DNA of 63,573 nt from Burkholderia gladioli (GTDB taxonomy: Bacteria > Pseudomonadota > Gammaproteobacteria > Burkholderiales > Burkholderiaceae): contig NZ_CP009320.1 in assembly GCF_000959725.1 (NCBI RefSeq), positions 1-63,573 on the forward strand. The letters run 5' to 3'. The notes beneath the pieces were generated by a model. The model had not been told where the DNA came from, did no database searches, and saw nothing but the letters and a program-made list of their open reading frames with translations. The position numbers and the translations under genes are program-made. How positions within the stretch are numbered: the first letter of the stretch is position 1; every line of letters starts with the position of its first letter. This document shows, one piece after another, positions 34,622 to 43,500 of this stretch.

Positions 34622-35550
34622 AACGCGAAACCCTGACTCCCACGACAACCCGGTTGAGTTCTGGTCGAGCGCCGATCCGTGTTGGCGGAAGCGATGTGCC
34701 CGTTCAAGAGGCGGTGCGTCCGGTCCCGCCGGTACAACCGTTCGCTCGAACTGATGATGCACCCGAGCGTGCTGAAACAGGTGGTCGCCGAGCCGATCGT
34801 GAAGCAGCCCGTGCGGAGGTGTCGAGCAAGACGCCTGGCCGATTCGGCGCTCTGAAGAGAAAACAGGTGACGCCCGCGCCGGCGGACGGTAATGGTCCTC
34901 CGGTGGAGTCGTATCAGGCGATGCGCGTGTCGCGCGCTCGCGCATGGGTGCTGGCCATCGCAGCGTGGCCGATCGCTGGCCTATCTATTCTCGGGAACGT
35001 GATCCTGAGCGCGAACGCGAACTATGTACCGCCGGTCGTGCTCACCATCGGAGCTGACAATCACGTTCAGAAGAGCGAGATCGGTACGCCCGAGGTGATC
35101 CTATCCAAAGACGCCATCATCGACGGCGAGATCGCCCGTTACCTGACGGAGCGGTTTTCGCTTAACCGGGCGTTTCGCGACGACATGGTGCGTTATGTCG
35201 ATTTGCACTCGACTCCCGACGTTGCAGCTGCATTCGATCACGAGATGGATGTCAACAATCGCGACAACCCGTACTACAAGCTACCTCAAGGCGTGAGTCG
35301 CAAAGTCAAAGATGTACGCGTGCGCGTGTTCGACCGCGATGCGAAGAAGGGAGAGGCAACGCTGGTGACGGTGGAAGACGGGTCGGGTGCCGACAACAAG
35401 CCAATCTATTGGCACGTTCGCTTTCAGTACGACGTGGTGAAGCAGGCTCTGTCACCAGCCGACCGCTACATCAACAGCACTGGCTTCGTGATGACGGCCT
35501 ATCAACCGAATACCGAACCGGGGCCCAGCAGTCTGACCGCGGGCGAATGA
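34618..35550 (+). CDS. virB8: VirB8-like inner-membrane scaffold
   Basis: 310 aa, GTG start overlapping virB6. A cytoplasmic N-terminal extension of about 100 Pro/Arg-rich residues, one membrane helix (AWVLAIAAWPIAGLSILGNV), and the periplasmic VirB8/TraJ domain (VRYVDLHSTPD, YKLPQGVSRKVKDVRVRVF). The extension is longer than usual. Confidence 0.87.
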   Translation: MKRETLTPTTTRLSSGRAPIRVGGSDVPVQEAVRPVPPVQPFARTDDAPERAETGGRRADREAARAEVSSKTPGRFGALKRKQVTPAPADGNGPPVESYQAMRVSRARAWVLAIAAWPIAGLSILGNVILSANANYVPPVVLTIGADNHVQKSEIGTPEVILSKDAIIDGEIARYLTERFSLNRAFRDDMVRYVDLHSTPDVAAAFDHEMDVNNRDNPYYKLPQGVSRKVKDVRVRVFDRDAKKGEATLVTVEDGSGADNKPIYWHVRFQYDVVKQALSPADRYINSTGFVMTAYQPNTEPGPSSLTAGE

Positions 35551-35576
35551 AACGAGCGAATTAGATGAGGACTGAC

Positions 35577-36407
35577 ATGGTCAAAGATCGACCCATCATG
35601 AGAGCGGCGGTGGCGCGTGGGAATTTCCAGCGACTGGCTGCAGTCGCTTTGGTTGTGATCGGCATGCTGACGTCTAGTGCATCCGCCCAGGCGGCTGTTG
35701 TACCTCCTCCCGGCCAACAAGATCCCCGCGTACAGCGTGTGCCCTACGATCCTCAACAGGTCTACAGCGTTACGGGGGTGTATGGGTATGTGTCGCGCAT
35801 TGATTTTCCACGCGGTGAAGTAGTACTCAAGCGCGTCCTCGGCGACACGCTTGGGTGGCAAGTGCGATATTTCAAGAATCACGTGTTCGCCAAACCGGTG
35901 CTGCCTAATGCAAAGACAAACCTGATGGTGACGACGACGCGTGGGGTTTATCAGTTTGATTTGACGAGCTCGACTGACCCGTCACGGCTGACTTACGCGC
36001 TTGATGTGATGTCATCCGACGAAGACGGCGACATGAACGGCGACGCGAGCGGTGCGATGGCGGGTGTGGGTGCCTCGACGGATGCCGGCGATGGATTCCA
36101 GCAGCCGCGCGTTGTGAACCAGGACTATCAAGCTGCAGGTGATGAGCGCAAGTTTGGCTTGCAGCGTGTGTTCGATGACGGTCAATTCACGTATTTCCTG
36201 TTTGTCGGAAATTATCCAAAGCCCGAGGTGTATTCGGTTGGTCCGGACGGCACGGAGTTGCTGTTGGATACGCGTCGTGAAGGGCCGTATTTGGTGGCCA
36301 CACAATTATCCGATCGATTCACGGTGCGGGATGGCAGCCGCACGCTGTGCATTGCGCGTGGTTCGGTATTGACGAGTGCCCGTCAAGGTACGCCGGGAGC
36401 GCTGTAA
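35577..36407 (+). CDS. virB9: VirB9-like outer-membrane complex protein
   Basis: 276 aa. Signal peptide ending SAQA, N-terminal domain (DPRVQRVPYDPQQVYSVTG) and C-terminal domain (DERKFGLQRVFDDGQFTYFLF, LLLDTRREGPYLVATQLSDRFTVRDG) typical of VirB9/TrbG. Start at 35577 has GAGG seven bases upstream; an ATG at 35565 is an alternative. Confidence 0.9.
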   Translation: MVKDRPIMRAAVARGNFQRLAAVALVVIGMLTSSASAQAAVVPPPGQQDPRVQRVPYDPQQVYSVTGVYGYVSRIDFPRGEVVLKRVLGDTLGWQVRYFKNHVFAKPVLPNAKTNLMVTTTRGVYQFDLTSSTDPSRLTYALDVMSSDEDGDMNGDASGAMAGVGASTDAGDGFQQPRVVNQDYQAAGDERKFGLQRVFDDGQFTYFLFVGNYPKPEVYSVGPDGTELLLDTRREGPYLVATQLSDRFTVRDGSRTLCIARGSVLTSARQGTPGAL

Positions 36408-37681
36408 TGAGCGATTTGCAAGACGAAAATCAACCGGAACGACGAGACCACCCGCGCGAAGTGAATGCAGCCGAGCGGGATGACGTTCGAGCTGCGCGTG
36501 CACGCGAGCGCGCTGCTATGGGTGGCAGGATGATGTCGGGCGATCCCAAGCGGGTCCAGGCGCAGAGGATGTTGATTAGCGGCGCAGTGGTCGCGTTTAT
36601 CTTCGGCGTGGGGCTGGTTTGGTTTCTCAAGCATTCAGCGCCTGCGCCAGTGGCGCCAGTGCAGAGCGCACCGAAGGTAGCGGAGCGTCCAAATTCACCC
36701 GGCCAGCTGAATCCGGAATTGCAGCAACAGGGTGCGGCGTCTACTCCTCGCATGACATCGGCTCCGATCAATGTGCAACCGGATAGTGATGCTGTGCGTG
36801 AAGCGCGGCGGCAGGCCGAAGACCGAGCGATGGCTGAAGAAAAGGCTCGGCTGTTAGCCGAGCAGCAAGCTGATCAGCGCCGAAAGTCCTCAGTCTTTGC
36901 TGACGATGCGAGCCTCGATGGCGACAAAGACAGCGGTGGGGTAGCGGGGGGAAGTGACGCCTCTAGTTCGTCAGCAACGGCTTCAGGCAGCAGTAGCGGA
37001 AGTGGGCGACCTGTTAACGATCCGAATTCAGCATTCCAGCGCGCGGTCGAAGGGCAGGGCGTAGAGGTGAACAAGGTGCAGAAGTTCACGAACCTCGCCT
37101 GCATGATCAAACCAGGGCGCGTTATCAATGGGTACTTGCGGCCGCGGGTGATTTCGGATCTGCCAGGCATGCTGACGATCGACGTTAGCCAGGACGTGTA
37201 CGGCGAGAGTGGGCGGATTCCTCTTATGCCGTGGGGAACGACGATCACGGGGCGCGCGAACCCTGTGACGAAGGCTGGTCAAGAGCGCAATTTCATCGCA
37301 TCGGCTGAAGCATATCTGCCGAACGGCGAACATATTGCGCTCGACTCAGGCGTGGCGGATCAGCTGGGCTCGGCCGGCATCGACGGCGACGTAGATCGTC
37401 ATCTCGGGCAGGTGCTTGGCGTTGGTGCGGTGATGGCGTTGTTGGGCGCAGGGGCTGCAACTGGTGGCGTGAGCGCGAGTGATCAGAACAACTCTATATC
37501 GAATTATCGCCAGAGCGTGCAAAGTTCTCTCGCACAAGGTGCTCAACAGCAACTGAATGGTTACGCGAACATTCCACCGACCATCAAGAATGCTCAAGGG
37601 ACACGCGTGCGGATCATCGTTGAAAAGGTATTGGATTTTTCGGAAACGTGCGCGAGTAAGCGTATTGCGTTGGAAGAATGA
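36407..37681 (+). CDS. virB10: VirB10-like envelope-spanning protein
   Basis: 424 aa. Cytoplasmic charged N-terminus, one membrane helix (MLISGAVVAFIFGVGLVWFL), a Pro/Gln and Ser/Gly linker, and the TrbI/VirB10 C-terminal barrel (TNLACMIKPGRVINGYL, IPLMPWGTTITGRAN, VRIIVEKVLDFS). Overlaps virB9 by one base. Confidence 0.92.
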   Translation: MSDLQDENQPERRDHPREVNAAERDDVRAARARERAAMGGRMMSGDPKRVQAQRMLISGAVVAFIFGVGLVWFLKHSAPAPVAPVQSAPKVAERPNSPGQLNPELQQQGAASTPRMTSAPINVQPDSDAVREARRQAEDRAMAEEKARLLAEQQADQRRKSSVFADDASLDGDKDSGGVAGGSDASSSSATASGSSSGSGRPVNDPNSAFQRAVEGQGVEVNKVQKFTNLACMIKPGRVINGYLRPRVISDLPGMLTIDVSQDVYGESGRIPLMPWGTTITGRANPVTKAGQERNFIASAEAYLPNGEHIALDSGVADQLGSAGIDGDVDRHLGQVLGVGAVMALLGAGAATGGVSASDQNNSISNYRQSVQSSLAQGAQQQLNGYANIPPTIKNAQGTRVRIIVEKVLDFSETCASKRIALEE

Positions 37682-37947
37682 TGAGCGCAAATAAATCCGG
37701 TAAGGGCTTCGTTCTGCAATGTCCAAAATCACTGCGCGCCGAGTTGGATGAGGCGCTTTTGGAACAGCTGCAGGCGCGGATGGTCGTTGACGTGACAGGT
37801 AAAGGCGAGCATCGCTTGCAGTTGGCAAGTGCACGTGTCGCGGACGTTGCAAGGCGTTGTTACGATGCAGGCCAGTGCTTGGAATCGAACGCGGTGCGAG
37901 CGGCCGGCGCCCGTGCTCGAGCCGAGCATTTGAAACGAGGGCGCTAA
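37678..37947 (+). CDS. Hypothetical protein between virB10 and virB11
   Basis: 89 aa, coupled on both sides by overlapping stop and start codons. Soluble, with helices (LRAELDEALLEQLQARMVV) and a basic C-terminus (AARARAEHLKRGR). No known VirB component sits here in the Ti system; it may be a plasmid-specific cytoplasmic partner of VirB11. Confidence 0.7.
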   Translation: MMSANKSGKGFVLQCPKSLRAELDEALLEQLQARMVVDVTGKGEHRLQLASARVADVARRCYDAGQCLESNAVRAAGARARAEHLKRGR

Positions 37948-38963
37948 TGTCGATCTTGCCTGCTTTCCTGAATCGGACCGCTGCCCTGAAACCATTCTTC
38001 GAGGACGACACGATAACCGAGATCGAGGTGAACGGTCCTAGCGACGTTTGGATCATGCGGCAAGGGTCACGTTATGCGACGCGTGCCGCTCTGACGCGCC
38101 CCTTGGCGACTGATACGTTGCATGACATCGCTGACCTGATCGCGCACCACTCGAAGCAACAAACGAGCGCGACGCATCCGTTGCTTGCTGCGACGATCCC
38201 AGCTGATTTGACCGGAGCCGAAGGCTGGGACTATCGATTCCAATATGTTCAGCCACCCGCGGTGCCAGCCGGCACGGTTTCGATAACGATTCGCAAGCCG
38301 TCCAGACTGGAATTCGACCTGGACTATTACGTGAAGTCTGGAGCCTTCAGCCGAATTAATGAACAGCTTCCTGAGCAAGAGGATGATGAGCGATTAGTTC
38401 GTGCAGCGTATGAGGGTAAGGACTGGCCTACCTTCTTCAAATTGATCATGAAGGCACGTAAGAACATCTTGGTTTCGGCCGCAACCAATACCGGCAAGTC
38501 AGCGTTCATCAACATGTTGATGACGCTTGCGAATCCTGATGAGCGAGTTGTGACCCTCGAAGACGCTCGGGAAATTCGCCTACAAAAGCAGATGAACGTT
38601 GTGAATTTGCTGTATTCGCGCGGTCAACAAGGCGTCGCGAAGGTAACGCCTGTCGAGTTGATGGAAGCGACGTTGCGGATGTCCCCAGACCGAGTGATTC
38701 CAGGCGAACTGCGCGGTGCCGAAGCCTACGTGGCGCTGGAGATGTTGAATTCCGGACACGACGGGTGGTTGTCTACGATTCATGCGAAAAGCCCAGCGCA
38801 CATGTGGGACCGCCTCGCGCAGATGGTTATGCGTTTCGGTACACCGATGATGCGCGCCGAGATCATCGAATACGCGAAGGGGTTGATCGACGTGGTGATT
38901 CAGATGCATCGCTTTGATGATGGCCTGCGTGGTGTACGGGAGGTGTGGTATGCGAAGCACTAG
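37947..38963 (+). CDS. virB11: VirB11-family T4SS ATPase
   Basis: 338 aa. Walker A AATNTGKSA (about 177-185), where Ala replaces the more usual first Gly, then TLEDAREI and Walker B VIPGELRGAEAYVALE, His box STIHAKSP. Cytoplasmic hexameric ATPase that switches between pilus assembly and DNA transfer. Overlaps the previous stop by one base. Confidence 0.92.
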   Translation: MSILPAFLNRTAALKPFFEDDTITEIEVNGPSDVWIMRQGSRYATRAALTRPLATDTLHDIADLIAHHSKQQTSATHPLLAATIPADLTGAEGWDYRFQYVQPPAVPAGTVSITIRKPSRLEFDLDYYVKSGAFSRINEQLPEQEDDERLVRAAYEGKDWPTFFKLIMKARKNILVSAATNTGKSAFINMLMTLANPDERVVTLEDAREIRLQKQMNVVNLLYSRGQQGVAKVTPVELMEATLRMSPDRVIPGELRGAEAYVALEMLNSGHDGWLSTIHAKSPAHMWDRLAQMVMRFGTPMMRAEIIEYAKGLIDVVIQMHRFDDGLRGVREVWYAKH

Positions 38964-39855
38964 TGGTAATCGTGTGCGTGCGAGCGTAGCCGCCGCGGGC
39001 GGGACGATGATCTTGTTTGCGATGTTCGGCTGGGCATGTGATGCGCTTGCAGGTGTGTTGATAAAGGCGCCGACGTCGGAACCGTTTGGCGAAGGTGGAT
39101 TTTCGGCAATTGCCCAGGCGTGCGCTCCCGGCGTCCATCCGGAACTGATGGGCCGGATTGGACGGATCGAGAGCAGCGGCAATCCTTATGCGATCGGCGT
39201 GGTCGGGGGGCACCTGGTGCGGCAGCCGACGAACCGCGCCGAAGCACTCGCGACGGTGAAAGCCCTTAATGCTGGTGGCTGGAATTACAGCCTCGGCATC
39301 GTGCAGGTCAACGTGCATAACTTCGGCCGGTACGGGGTGCGTGCCGAGGACATGTTTGATCCGTGTCGCAACCTGAAAATCGGAGCCGCGATCCTGACGG
39401 AATGCTACTCGCGAGCCCGAGAAGCTGATCCAAGCAACGAGCAGCGCGCAGTGCATGCGGCGCTGTCTTGCTACTACTCGGGCGACTTGAAGTCAGGGCG
39501 TGATTACGCGCTGAAGGTTTCGGCCGCCGCGCCGATCGATTCGATACGCGTGCCGGATGCGATTGGGATTGTGTCGGATGGTGTTGCACCCCGCGCATCG
39601 TCTCGCGGCGCCCGTTCATCCGGGCGGACGCTGGCAGAGCGGCGGGTATTGAGCGCTGCCGATGACTGGTTCGATGGTGGCGACGATGAGACTCGCTCCT
39701 CGCCGAACGTGCGTCGACGTCAAGTGAGCGTGGCTGATCAAGACGGACGGTTGGCGAACTCGTCGGCGGGCGAAACGAGTTTGGGCAGTACCGTCCGAGT
39801 ACGCAAATTGGATGACAGCGCGGCATCGGCCGCGAGGGAGAGCGGCGATGACTGA
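38950..39855 (+). CDS. virB1: VirB1-like lytic transglycosylase
   Basis: 301 aa, ATG with GGAGG upstream, overlapping virB11 by 14 bases. Export signal, then an SLT domain: catalytic Glu in GRIESSGNP (about 73), YSLGIVQVNVHNF, CYSRA. The C-terminal 110 residues are disordered and Arg/Ser-rich. It opens peptidoglycan for the secretion channel. Confidence 0.87.
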   Translation: MRSTSGNRVRASVAAAGGTMILFAMFGWACDALAGVLIKAPTSEPFGEGGFSAIAQACAPGVHPELMGRIGRIESSGNPYAIGVVGGHLVRQPTNRAEALATVKALNAGGWNYSLGIVQVNVHNFGRYGVRAEDMFDPCRNLKIGAAILTECYSRAREADPSNEQRAVHAALSCYYSGDLKSGRDYALKVSAAAPIDSIRVPDAIGIVSDGVAPRASSRGARSSGRTLAERRVLSAADDWFDGGDDETRSSPNVRRRQVSVADQDGRLANSSAGETSLGSTVRVRKLDDSAASAARESGDD

Positions 39856-40165
39856 TGCGCCTGAATGCCGGAAAGCGTGGCGGAAGATGCTGTTCTGGTT
39901 GATCGTGGTGACTGGCCTCGGCGTGACCCTCGTACCGATGCTTCGCAACCAATCGCCGCTCGGGGGATTGTTCCTGACCTTCGCGATGATCGCCGGTGGC
40001 GGATTGATCGCGCACGCTGCGCCGCGCACCTCGCCGCTCTTGGGCCTTCTGTTGCTGCCGGTGTGGTTTGTTGGCGGGGCAATTGCCGCGCCGTTCATTT
40101 TCGCGAATGCGCTTGGCGATTGGCGACTGATTCGCCGCCAGCGAAACAATGGAGTGTGGAAATGA
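39848..40165 (+). CDS. Small membrane protein, 105 aa
   Basis: ATG at 39848 overlaps the virB1 stop. Three hydrophobic stretches (MLFWLIVVTGLGVTLVPML, GLFLTFAMIAGGGLIAHAA, LLGLLLLPVWFVGGAIAAPF). Unknown; likely an inner-membrane accessory of the transfer apparatus by position. Confidence 0.65.
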   Translation: MTDAPECRKAWRKMLFWLIVVTGLGVTLVPMLRNQSPLGGLFLTFAMIAGGGLIAHAAPRTSPLLGLLLLPVWFVGGAIAAPFIFANALGDWRLIRRQRNNGVWK

Positions 40166-40788
40166 AAGTCTCTTTCGATCCGGACGTCGCGATGCTATTG
40201 CGCCGCGTGGCGCCGGCAGGCGTCGTGTGGGTTTTACTTGCCCTACCATCGCAGTCCGTTTATGCGGACGACTACCCGTGCCGAGTGGCCTTGTGTGTGC
40301 CGTCGCCGACGAACCCTTGGAGTATCGCGGCGTGTGTCCCGGCGCTCGAGCGTTTGTTCGACGACCTGGCCCACGGACGCGGATGGCCGACGTGCGAAGG
40401 CTCGGGCGTCAGCATGAACTACGTGAATACACCATTTGACCCGTGCCAGGGCGGTTTGAATGAGGCGGGTCCGGGCGCGTGGGTGATCGAAGGCAAGAAG
40501 CAACCGAATCACCCGACGTGGTTCTACACCGATCCAGCGTCCTACGGAATTTCGCCGTCAGCGTCTCCGCAGCAATCTGCGGGTGGAGACGCAGTAGCGA
40601 ACGCCTCTCTTGCGTGTGTTGGCAAGTTGATGGGTACGTACCGCACATATGTTGGCCAGTACAACAGAGACTACCAAGAAGTCAATGTGGCCGTGTACGA
40701 CCAGATTGTGTGGCAAAAACCACAATCGCCGTGGGCGATCGATGTATATCAGAACGGCCAGTTTTCGCGTCGCGTTCACTGGAAATAG
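40162..40788 (+). CDS. Secreted hypothetical protein of the transfer region
   Basis: 208 aa, ATGA overlap with the previous gene. Signal peptide ending SVYADD, then PCRVALCVPSPTNPWSIAACVPALERLFDDLAHGRGWPTC, a cysteine-rich N-terminal motif with a WS-like helix, and CQGG later. Similar small secreted proteins occur beside T4SS genes of betaproteobacterial plasmids; I do not know a function. Confidence 0.65.
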   Translation: MKVSFDPDVAMLLRRVAPAGVVWVLLALPSQSVYADDYPCRVALCVPSPTNPWSIAACVPALERLFDDLAHGRGWPTCEGSGVSMNYVNTPFDPCQGGLNEAGPGAWVIEGKKQPNHPTWFYTDPASYGISPSASPQQSAGGDAVANASLACVGKLMGTYRTYVGQYNRDYQEVNVAVYDQIVWQKPQSPWAIDVYQNGQFSRRVHWK

Positions 40789-40819
40789 TAATGATGGTCT
40801 GTGACGCAGGGGACCGTTA

Positions 40820-41473
40820 ATGATCCATGTCCACGGTATTCGTATGCGTTGGTCGTGTGGCGTCGTCGCGGCTGCATTGTTTTCCATTGCTATTCAACCG
40901 GCGAGCGCGGCTGACGTATTTGATTGGGCGGTTCCGGTTGCGAAATTCGATGCGCAGCGAATGCAATCGGTAGGCGTAACGTCGGATGGATACGGCTCGT
41001 GTCGGGTCGATGTCGGCTTTGCTCCGGATGGCGCGGCCGCGCGACTTGTTGTTGCTGCGATCGATAGCGCGCGCGCATCGGTGAAGGTGGCCGCCTACGC
41101 GTTCACGTCTACCGAGATCGCGCGTCGACTGGTGGCAGCCCAGGCGCGCGGCGTGAAGGTCGACATGCTGGTTGACGCGAAGGAAACGCGGGATTTGAGC
41201 GCGCGTGGCTACGCGAATAGCGCGATGCGAATGGTGTTGCAGGCAGGAATCCCGGTGCGCGCCGTGTCGGCTTACAAAACGAGTCACGACAAATTCTTGG
41301 TGGTGGACAACGAGTCAATCGAGACCGGCAGCTTCAATTACACCAGTGCCGCAACCAAGAATTCCGAGAACGCGCTGTGGATTGAGTCGTGCCCGTCTAT
41401 CGCCCATGCGTTCATGCGGCATTGGCAGTCTCGATGGGATCAGGGGGTGGCACTAGGGCGTGCGGACTATTGA
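40820..41473 (+). CDS. Nuc-like phospholipase D superfamily endonuclease
   Basis: 217 aa. Signal peptide ending ASAAD and one PLD half-site, HDKFLVVDN ... GSFNYTSAA (about 155-180), the HKD signature. Single-HKD Nuc proteins dimerise to form the active site and are found on conjugative plasmids such as pKM101. Probably periplasmic. AGGGGA before the ATG. Confidence 0.88.
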   Translation: MIHVHGIRMRWSCGVVAAALFSIAIQPASAADVFDWAVPVAKFDAQRMQSVGVTSDGYGSCRVDVGFAPDGAAARLVVAAIDSARASVKVAAYAFTSTEIARRLVAAQARGVKVDMLVDAKETRDLSARGYANSAMRMVLQAGIPVRAVSAYKTSHDKFLVVDNESIETGSFNYTSAATKNSENALWIESCPSIAHAFMRHWQSRWDQGVALGRADY

Positions 41474-41483
41474 GGAAGAAGCT

Positions 41484-41822
41484 ATGGAGCAAGGCTTGAT
41501 GGAGGAGGGGAAGTGTCCTCGTTTGGCTCGTCGCTTGCTTCGCTATGGAGTGAAGCTCGCAATGGTTTACGGGATTGCTCGCGTAATTCCACTTGTTGTG
41601 TTGGTAGCAGATCAAGGTGGATTTGGAGGGCAGGCGCGATGCGCGATTGCGGTTATCTGGATCGTGCTTTTGTTCGTTGCTGCGCGCATCGTGCGGTGTG
41701 CGTGGAATGAAATCAGTGAGGCCTGTGAATCGCGGTTGACGAAGTTTTTGCGAAAGGTGATGGGAAATAACAAGCCGCGAAAGGTTTCGGGCCAATCGGC
41801 GGGTGGTGCGCCAGTGAGGTAA
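41484..41822 (+). CDS. Small membrane protein, 112 aa
   Basis: ATG at 41484 with GAGGAAG upstream. Two hydrophobic segments (LAMVYGIARVIPLVVLVA and CAIAVIWIVLLFVAARIV) flanked by basic ends. Not recognised. Confidence 0.6.
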   Translation: MEQGLMEEGKCPRLARRLLRYGVKLAMVYGIARVIPLVVLVADQGGFGGQARCAIAVIWIVLLFVAARIVRCAWNEISEACESRLTKFLRKVMGNNKPRKVSGQSAGGAPVR

Positions 41823-41882
41823 CCCCACCGTATGCAACAACGGTGGCAAGGCCGTGAATCAACAATCTGAATGGAGATTTTC

Positions 41883-43406
41883 ATGTTTGAAAACACAGTG
41901 CTTCGGATGTCGAATCAGCAACGCCAACAGCAACTTGCCGAAGACGAACAACGGCTTCGCGATCGCAAGGCAGAGATCGTCGTGCGGCAGCGCAATCTTA
42001 CGCATCGGCTGGAGCAAGCCAAGCTCGATCCTCGCGGTGTCAAGACGGCGATGGAAGTTGAGTCTGCGGCGCGGGAGCAGGACAAGGAGCTCGATGAGAA
42101 AACGCGCAAGATCCAGCAAACCTTCGGCCTGAATGCGGCCGACAAGATTGATACGCCGCAGATGCGCGCGGCGCTGGAGTCCGCCCTTGCCGAGAAGGAA
42201 GTGGAGCTGAAGGAGCGCGCGCAGCGTGTGCAGGATCGTGCGGCCATGCTGGCGGGCTTACAGCAACTTGCGATGCTCGACGCGAAACGCACGGCTGAAC
42301 TTCTGCGCGATTTCAGTGATCGGCCCGCGTTGAATCGGCAGCCCGAGGAAGTCACGGCGCTTTTCAAGGGGGCGATCGATCGGAGAGAGAACGGCACCGG
42401 CCGCTCGTATCCGAAATCGTTGGACGGCTGGGCTGAGTCGATCGCCGATCGAACACGGGAACTGGACGCAGCGGAGCGGAAGCTCGAGGCAAGCGAGAAG
42501 GCACTGCTGCGACAGGTCGAGCAGGCGATCGAAAGAGCCGAACGTCAGGTCGTGACTCCTTCCGAGCAAGCCGTAACGATTGCGCGCGAGGTCGAAGCAG
42601 CGCGCGTTGCAGCGGAGAAGGTCGCGCAGGCGGTGCCGTCGCTAGGCGCCGTGGAGCAAGCGACGCAAGCTGATCGGACCGGACCGGAGGCCGGCAATGC
42701 CCCGGCTGGCCTATCTCGCGACACTTCTCTCGCCGGCAAAGACCAGGTCGATTTGTCGCCACAGGCGCTGACGCCTGAGCGCTTCGAGGCGACCGTGAAG
42801 GCGTATGCCGCGGCGACCGGCATAGATATCGCAATGGCGACGGAAACGCTCCAAGGAATTCGCGAAGCGCGTGACGAAGTGGCGATCCGTGAGGCTCGGG
42901 AGAAGTTCTTCGTGCGTGGAACCGAGAGAGAGACCCCGGTGGCCGACAGTAAAGCTGCTGGCGCGGAGCGGCCGGATGCCGGCAACGCGATGCGCGGAAC
43001 GGTTGTCGCGGCCGCTGACTTGTTCAACAAGGCGAGCGTGAGGGATTCGAAAGCGATCGTCGAGGCCGGGGAGGCGGCGCAGCGGGCAACACAAAAGACC
43101 GTCGGGCAGACGCAGGAAGCGAAGACAACCAAGCAGCGGCGAGCGCCACAAAGGAAAGCAGCCGAGCAGAAAGCGCCGGCGGTTGAGAAGGATGGTAAGG
43201 CCGCCGACGGTAGTGCGAAGGTCCAGAAGATGCAGCGCAAATCGCATCAAGCGATGACACCTGCAGAGCGAGTTGCACGACGTGAAGAGTTCTTCAGCAA
43301 CCTTAACGAGCAGGCGGGGCTCACGCGAGACGGGAAGGAGATCCAGCAGGAGCGTGGCCGTTCGACTGGGCGTGCCGCGAAAGGGGACGGCTACGGTATC
43401 GGGTGA
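41883..43406 (+). CDS. Coiled-coil protein with relaxase-like C-terminal tail
   Basis: 507 aa, GGAG before the ATG. The first 270 residues form long Gln/Glu/Arg-rich coiled coils (QQRQQQLAEDEQRLRDRKAE...), the middle is Ala-rich, and the last 50 residues read MTPAERVARREEF ... GRAAKGDGYGIG. The relaxase at 49006-52272 ends with MTPAERVARRDEF ... GKKGYGRGD. A tail shared with the transferred relaxase, in a gene directly before virD4, suggests it is recognised by the coupling protein and perhaps exported. Function otherwise unknown. Confidence 0.75.
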   Translation: MFENTVLRMSNQQRQQQLAEDEQRLRDRKAEIVVRQRNLTHRLEQAKLDPRGVKTAMEVESAAREQDKELDEKTRKIQQTFGLNAADKIDTPQMRAALESALAEKEVELKERAQRVQDRAAMLAGLQQLAMLDAKRTAELLRDFSDRPALNRQPEEVTALFKGAIDRRENGTGRSYPKSLDGWAESIADRTRELDAAERKLEASEKALLRQVEQAIERAERQVVTPSEQAVTIAREVEAARVAAEKVAQAVPSLGAVEQATQADRTGPEAGNAPAGLSRDTSLAGKDQVDLSPQALTPERFEATVKAYAAATGIDIAMATETLQGIREARDEVAIREAREKFFVRGTERETPVADSKAAGAERPDAGNAMRGTVVAAADLFNKASVRDSKAIVEAGEAAQRATQKTVGQTQEAKTTKQRRAPQRKAAEQKAPAVEKDGKAADGSAKVQKMQRKSHQAMTPAERVARREEFFSNLNEQAGLTRDGKEIQQERGRSTGRAAKGDGYGIG

Positions 43407-43500
43407 TATCGGATCGACGTGACGACCATCGATGACGCGGTGGGCGTCACGCCAGGTATCGGTCTGAGCTTTTTCGCGCTAACCGTCTCAAGGATTGATC